In this document: positions 33,387 through 36,202 of the stretch, one piece after another
Position numbering within the stretch: the stretch's first letter is position 1
Layout of the letters: every line of letters begins with the position of its first letter
Source: Polaribacter sp.
GTDB taxonomy: Bacteria; Bacteroidota; Bacteroidia; Flavobacteriales; Flavobacteriaceae
NCBI GenBank assembly: GCA_029248845.1
Contig: JAQWIO010000084.1
Location: 1-36,202, forward strand
DNA: 36,202 bases
Direction of reading: 5' to 3'
Position numbers and translations under genes: made by a program
Notes under the pieces: generated by a model
The model's input: the letters and a program-made list of their open reading frames with translations, nothing else
What the model was told of the DNA's origin: nothing
Database searches by the model: none

Positions 33387-33884
33387 TTATAATACGTTTA
33401 ATGCTAAAGTATAATTAGGTTCATCCGCTATTTCCGAGACTTGTTCGGTATGTATAACGCAACCCTCCTCATCAACAATAACAATTGCTCTAGAGTGTAA
33501 ATTTGCTAAGGGACCGTTTGCGATTTCTAGTTCATAAGATTTGCCAAAGTTTCCATCAATGAAATCGGATAACATAACTACATTTTCTATCCCTTCTGCT
33601 GCACAAAAACGGGCTTGAGCAAAAGGTAAATCTTTAGAAATACACAAAACAACTGTATTTTTTAAATCTGTTGCTTTTTTGTTAAATTCTCTGACAGTGG
33701 TTGCACAAGTTCCTGTGTCTACACTTGGAAAAATATTCAAAATTATTTTTTTACCTGCATAATCCATTAGACTTTTAGGGGATAAGTTGACGTCAGTCAA
33801 CTTAAAATTAGGCGCTTTTGCACCAATTTTAGGTAAATTACCTATTGTGTGAGTTATATTTCCTTTTAATGTGATATTTGCCAT
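33387..33884 (-). CDS. tpx: Thiol peroxidase Tpx
   Basis: A 165-residue atypical 2-Cys peroxiredoxin that reduces hydrogen peroxide and alkyl hydroperoxides using thioredoxin. The peroxidatic cysteine is Cys60 in S-V-D-T-G-T-C-A-T-T-V-R-E-F and the resolving cysteine Cys94 in Q-A-R-F-C-A-A-E-G, the spacing typical of Tpx. The N-terminal M-A-N-I-T-L-K-G-N motif and length also fit the family. No signal peptide, so cytoplasmic. It is the first gene of the minus-strand tpx-dgkA unit and diverges from the MATE gene across 128 bp. Confidence 0.95.
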   Translation of the reverse strand: MANITLKGNITHTIGNLPKIGAKAPNFKLTDVNLSPKSLMDYAGKKIILNIFPSVDTGTCATTVREFNKKATDLKNTVVLCISKDLPFAQARFCAAEGIENVVMLSDFIDGNFGKSYELEIANGPLANLHSRAIVIVDEEGCVIHTEQVSEIADEPNYTLALNVL

Positions 33885-33980
33885 TTAACATTTTTTGAAT
33901 TTCAAAAGTAACTATTTTTATTGAAAAAACTTTATAAGAAAAAGGATAACTTCTCTTAAAAATCATCTTACTTTAATACT

Positions 33981-33988
33981 TATCTTCG
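33981..33988 (+). promoter_or_regulatory. Candidate -7 element upstream of the MATE gene
   Basis: TATCTTCG differs from the Bacteroidota consensus TAnnTTTG at one base and ends 24 bases before the TTG start. The same octamer occurs at nearly the same distance before the DUF368 gene (35901-35908). No clear -33 element is visible. Confidence 0.3.
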
Positions 33989-34012
33989 CAGTCAATAAAA
34001 TTAAATTTTACA

Positions 34013-35398
34013 TTGATTTTCTCTCAATATACATCAGAATTTAAATACAATTGGAAGCTTGCTGCACCTGTTATATTGGGAATGCTTGGCCATACTTTTG
34101 TAGGTTTTATTGATAACATTATGGTTGGGCAATTAGGAACTGCTGAATTAGCAGCAGTATCCCTAGGAAATAGTTTCATGTTTATAGCAATGTCAATCGG
34201 TATTGGTTTTTCAACAGCAATAACACCTTTAATAGCTGAAGCAGATTCATCAGACAATTTAAATCAAGCAAGATCTACTTACAAAAGTGGTTTGTTTTTA
34301 TGCTCAACATTAGGAATTATCTTATTTTTAGGAATATACTTTTCTAAGCCTTTAATATATTTATTGAAACAGCCAAAAGAAGTTGTAGAATTAGCAATTC
34401 CATATTTAAATCTGGTTGCGTTTTCTTTAGTTCCTTTAGTTATTTTTCAGGCCATTAAGCAATTTAGTGATGGGATGTCTATGACAAAATATCCCATGTA
34501 TTCTACTTTATTAGCAAATATTGTAAACATAATATTAAATTATATTTTAATTTTTGGAAAATTTGGTTTCCCAGAAATGGGTATTGTTGGTGCAGCTTAT
34601 GGTACGTTATCTTCTCGTTTAATAATGGTTGTTTATTTATGGTTTCTTTTAAGATATAAAAAACGATCAGCTCAAATTGTAAAAAATATAAAATTCTTTA
34701 TTCTAGATATTTTAATGATCAAGAGGATTATTAATCTAGGATCTCTAAGTGCGATGCAAATGTTTTTTGAAGTAGCTATTTTTACTGCTGCTATATGGTT
34801 AAGCGGCTTGCTAGGTAAGAATCCGCAAGCAGCAAATCAAATTGCTTTAAACTTGTCTTCTATGACATTTATGGTTGCTATGGGCTTAAGTGTTGCATCT
34901 ATGATTAGAGTGGGAAATCAAAAAGGGTTACAAAATTACAAGGAATTGCGTAGGATTGCTTTTTCTATCTTCCTACTAGGCACCTTATTAGCTACTTTCT
35001 TTGCGGTATTGTTTTTTATTTTTCATGAAAATTTACCCAATATTTATCTAGATATAGAGGATGCTGTAAACTATTCTGATACTAGAGAAGTATTATCTAT
35101 AGCTTCAAATTTATTGTTGGCAGCTGGATTTTTTCAAATTTCAGATAGTATACAAGTTGTCGTTTTAGGAGCTTTACGCGGCCTGCAAGATGTAAAGATA
35201 CCTACAATTCTTACCTTTATATCTTATTGGGTTGTTGGTTTTCCTATTTCTTATTTCTTAGGGAAAGAAGAAATGTATGGTAGCTTTGGAATTTGGTTGG
35301 GCTTGCTTGCAGGATTAACTACAGCTTCCATTTCATTATTTATTAGATTTAATTCGTTAACTTTAAAACTCATTAAACAAAAACATGAACTTACCTAA
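34013..35398 (+). CDS. MATE family multidrug/Na+ antiporter
   Basis: A 461-residue membrane exporter with about 12 transmembrane helices in two MatE halves (about 15-175 and 235-400). Recognisable elements are L-G-M-L-G-H-T-F-V-G-F-I-D-N-I-M-V-G-Q-L-G in helix 1, G-I-G-F-S-T-A-I-T-P-L-I-A-E, and the F-S-D-G-M-S-M-T-K-Y-P-M-Y segment after helix 4. This is typical of NorM-type proteins that expel cationic compounds in exchange for Na+ or H+. The start is TTG at 34013; no in-frame ATG lies upstream, and the N-terminus Y-K-Y-N-W-K-L-A-type lead into helix 1 fits (seen as F-K-Y-N-W-K-L-A-A-P). The next gene overlaps its end by 14 bp. Substrate is unknown. Confidence 0.93.
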   Translation: MIFSQYTSEFKYNWKLAAPVILGMLGHTFVGFIDNIMVGQLGTAELAAVSLGNSFMFIAMSIGIGFSTAITPLIAEADSSDNLNQARSTYKSGLFLCSTLGIILFLGIYFSKPLIYLLKQPKEVVELAIPYLNLVAFSLVPLVIFQAIKQFSDGMSMTKYPMYSTLLANIVNIILNYILIFGKFGFPEMGIVGAAYGTLSSRLIMVVYLWFLLRYKKRSAQIVKNIKFFILDILMIKRIINLGSLSAMQMFFEVAIFTAAIWLSGLLGKNPQAANQIALNLSSMTFMVAMGLSVASMIRVGNQKGLQNYKELRRIAFSIFLLGTLLATFFAVLFFIFHENLPNIYLDIEDAVNYSDTREVLSIASNLLLAAGFFQISDSIQVVVLGALRGLQDVKIPTILTFISYWVVGFPISYFLGKEEMYGSFGIWLGLLAGLTTASISLFIRFNSLTLKLIKQKHELT

Positions 35399-35609
35399 AT
35401 TTTTATTGGCTGACAACAGCACTTTTCCTGATGATATTTTTGTATTACACACAGAATTTCCACGTTTTATTATTAATTTAAAAGATGATGAGATTGAATG
35501 GTTCGAGGATTTAACAGGAGAAAACGAAGAAGATATCGCAACAGAACTAGCAGATTTAATGGATAAGGCCGGTGCGTTTTATGATCAGGAAATGACACAA
35601 TACGATTAA
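35385..35609 (+). CDS. Small acidic conserved hypothetical protein
   Basis: A 74-residue soluble protein with a strongly acidic C-terminal two thirds (E-W-F-E-D-L-T-G-E-N-E-E-D-I-A-T-E-L-A-D) that should be helical, preceded by two beta strands (D-I-F-V-L-H-T-E, R-F-I-I-N-L-K). It overlaps the MATE gene by 14 bp, so translation is probably coupled. I do not recognise a named family, although coupling to its neighbour and clean coding character make it a real gene. No function can be given. Confidence 0.75.
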   Translation: MNLPKFLLADNSTFPDDIFVLHTEFPRFIINLKDDEIEWFEDLTGENEEDIATELADLMDKAGAFYDQEMTQYD

Positions 35610-35931
35610 GCTACACTTTCTCTTTATTTCGGGTTCCTGAAGTGCTCAATCATATCCTAAAAAATAATTTCTTAGCTTACATATAAAAGCTTGCGATAAT
35701 TTTATAAACCTATCTATTGTTGATGTTGTAATATTTTAAATTATTAATAAAAAATAATTTAGAATTTGTATGGGTGCAAAATAAGTTCAATTACAACTCT
35801 GTAGGTGTTTATTTTGATCTTACTTGATATACTAAACGGATTAAAAATTAGTTTTTCAACAAATTAAAAAGGAGACTTCTTTTCTTGTTCAAATTTCTAT
35901 TATCTTCGTTTTCTTAAAAAATCAATACAAT
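35610..35931. other. 322-bp intergenic region before the DUF368 gene
   Basis: AT-rich, no frame worth calling. It contains an all-AT inverted repeat (35738-35760, arms AAATTATT/AATAATTT) without a clear U-tract and a candidate -7 element at 35901-35908. No structured RNA or repeat is recognisable. Confidence 0.55.
35901..35908 (+). promoter_or_regulatory. Candidate -7 element upstream of the DUF368 gene
   Basis: TATCTTCG, one base off TAnnTTTG, ends 23 bases before the ATG at 35932. It is the same octamer at nearly the same spacing as before the MATE gene. The upstream -33 box is not clear. Confidence 0.3.
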
Positions 35932-36202
35932 ATGAGTAGAAATAGTAAAGATTATATAGGGATTGCTTTAAAAGGTGTAGCAATGGGAGCAGCAGATGTG
36001 GTGCCTGGCGTTTCTGGTGGAACAATCGCTTTTATTTCTGGGATTTATGAAGAGTTGTTAGCAGCAATTAGTACTATTAATTTAAGCTTACTCAAAACTC
36101 TAAAAAAAGAAGGTTTTAAAGTTGCATGGAAACAACTTAATGGAAATTTTTTATTGTCACTTTTTGTAGGGATTTTCGTTAGCATTATTTCTTTGGCAAA
36201 AA
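35932..36202 (+). CDS. DUF368 family membrane protein, 5' part only
   Basis: About 90 codons are present before the window ends. The protein starts MSRNSKDYIGIALKGVAMGA and continues A-D-V-V-P-G-V-S-G-G-T-I-A-F-I-S-G-I-Y-E-E-L, the conserved opening of DUF368 membrane proteins. A relation to undecaprenyl-phosphate flippases (PopT-type DUF368 proteins) has been reported for this family, so a role in recycling the cell-wall lipid carrier is possible. The second hydrophobic segment (L-L-S-L-F-V-G-I-F-V-S-I-I-S-L) is cut by the window edge. It stands alone behind a 322-bp gap, with a candidate promoter 23 bases upstream. Confidence 0.88.
   Translation, partial: MSRNSKDYIGIALKGVAMGAADVVPGVSGGTIAFISGIYEELLAAISTINLSLLKTLKKEGFKVAWKQLNGNFLLSLFVGIFVSIISLAK

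Noticed and set aside
35738..35760. All-AT 8-bp inverted repeat in the gap before the DUF368 gene.
   Set aside because: Composition makes it likely by chance; no T-run or conserved position to support a role.

Overview
The window comes from an AT-rich member of the Bacteroidota, most likely a marine Flavobacteriaceae (genus not determinable by eye). Pointers are the lack of Shine-Dalgarno-like spacing before starts, many Sec signal peptides and lipoproteins, RHS proteins with a Bacteroidota-type (DUF6443-like) N-terminus, DUF6702-like and DUF6843-like proteins, and the gene order dgkA-ftsK-lolA-lptF/G-ribB. I see no tRNA, rRNA, CRISPR array or insertion sequence.

Region 1 (1-8802, minus strand): a secreted RHS/YD-repeat island. 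A 1190-residue and a 1453-residue protein together look like one RHS shell split over two genes. The second ends in a canonical RHS core, interrupted by a jelly-roll-like module, then a variable tail, and is followed after 2 bp by a small lipoprotein. The flank carries a strong terminator between two inverted copies of a REP-like repeat. A 597-bp non-coding stretch (8803-9399) with a 34-codon signal-peptide remnant lies upstream.

Region 2 (9400-19683): a compact type II secretion / type IV pilus-like machine. One minus-strand operon encodes, in transcription order, an FN3 lipoprotein, secretin (GspD), GspL-like, GspM/PilO-like, a minimal prepilin peptidase, GspE ATPase, GspC/PilP-like, a large GspK-like pseudopilin, two further pseudopilins and GspF. 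The probable major pseudopilin (GspG) is divergent on the plus strand. All four pilin-like proteins have Ala instead of Gly before the cleavage site, the peptidase consists of the catalytic domain only, and GspG ends in a textbook EF-hand-type loop. The RHS pair lies directly downstream in the same orientation and is a plausible but unproven substrate.

Region 3 (19788-26314, minus strand): a secreted-protein cluster with two tandem M1 metallopeptidases, a DUF6702-like protein, a carboxypeptidase-regulatory-like protein whose frame is broken at an eight-base homopolymer, and a lipocalin-like lipoprotein.

Region 4 (26447-36202): housekeeping. pepE (+); then minus-strand ribB (with a degenerate cyclohydrolase half), LptF/G permease, lolA, ftsK, dgkA and tpx; then plus-strand MATE exporter, a small acidic protein and the start of a DUF368 membrane protein that runs off the end.

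The most novel-looking content is the T2SS-like locus with its unusual pseudopilin/peptidase pairing and its RHS neighbours.
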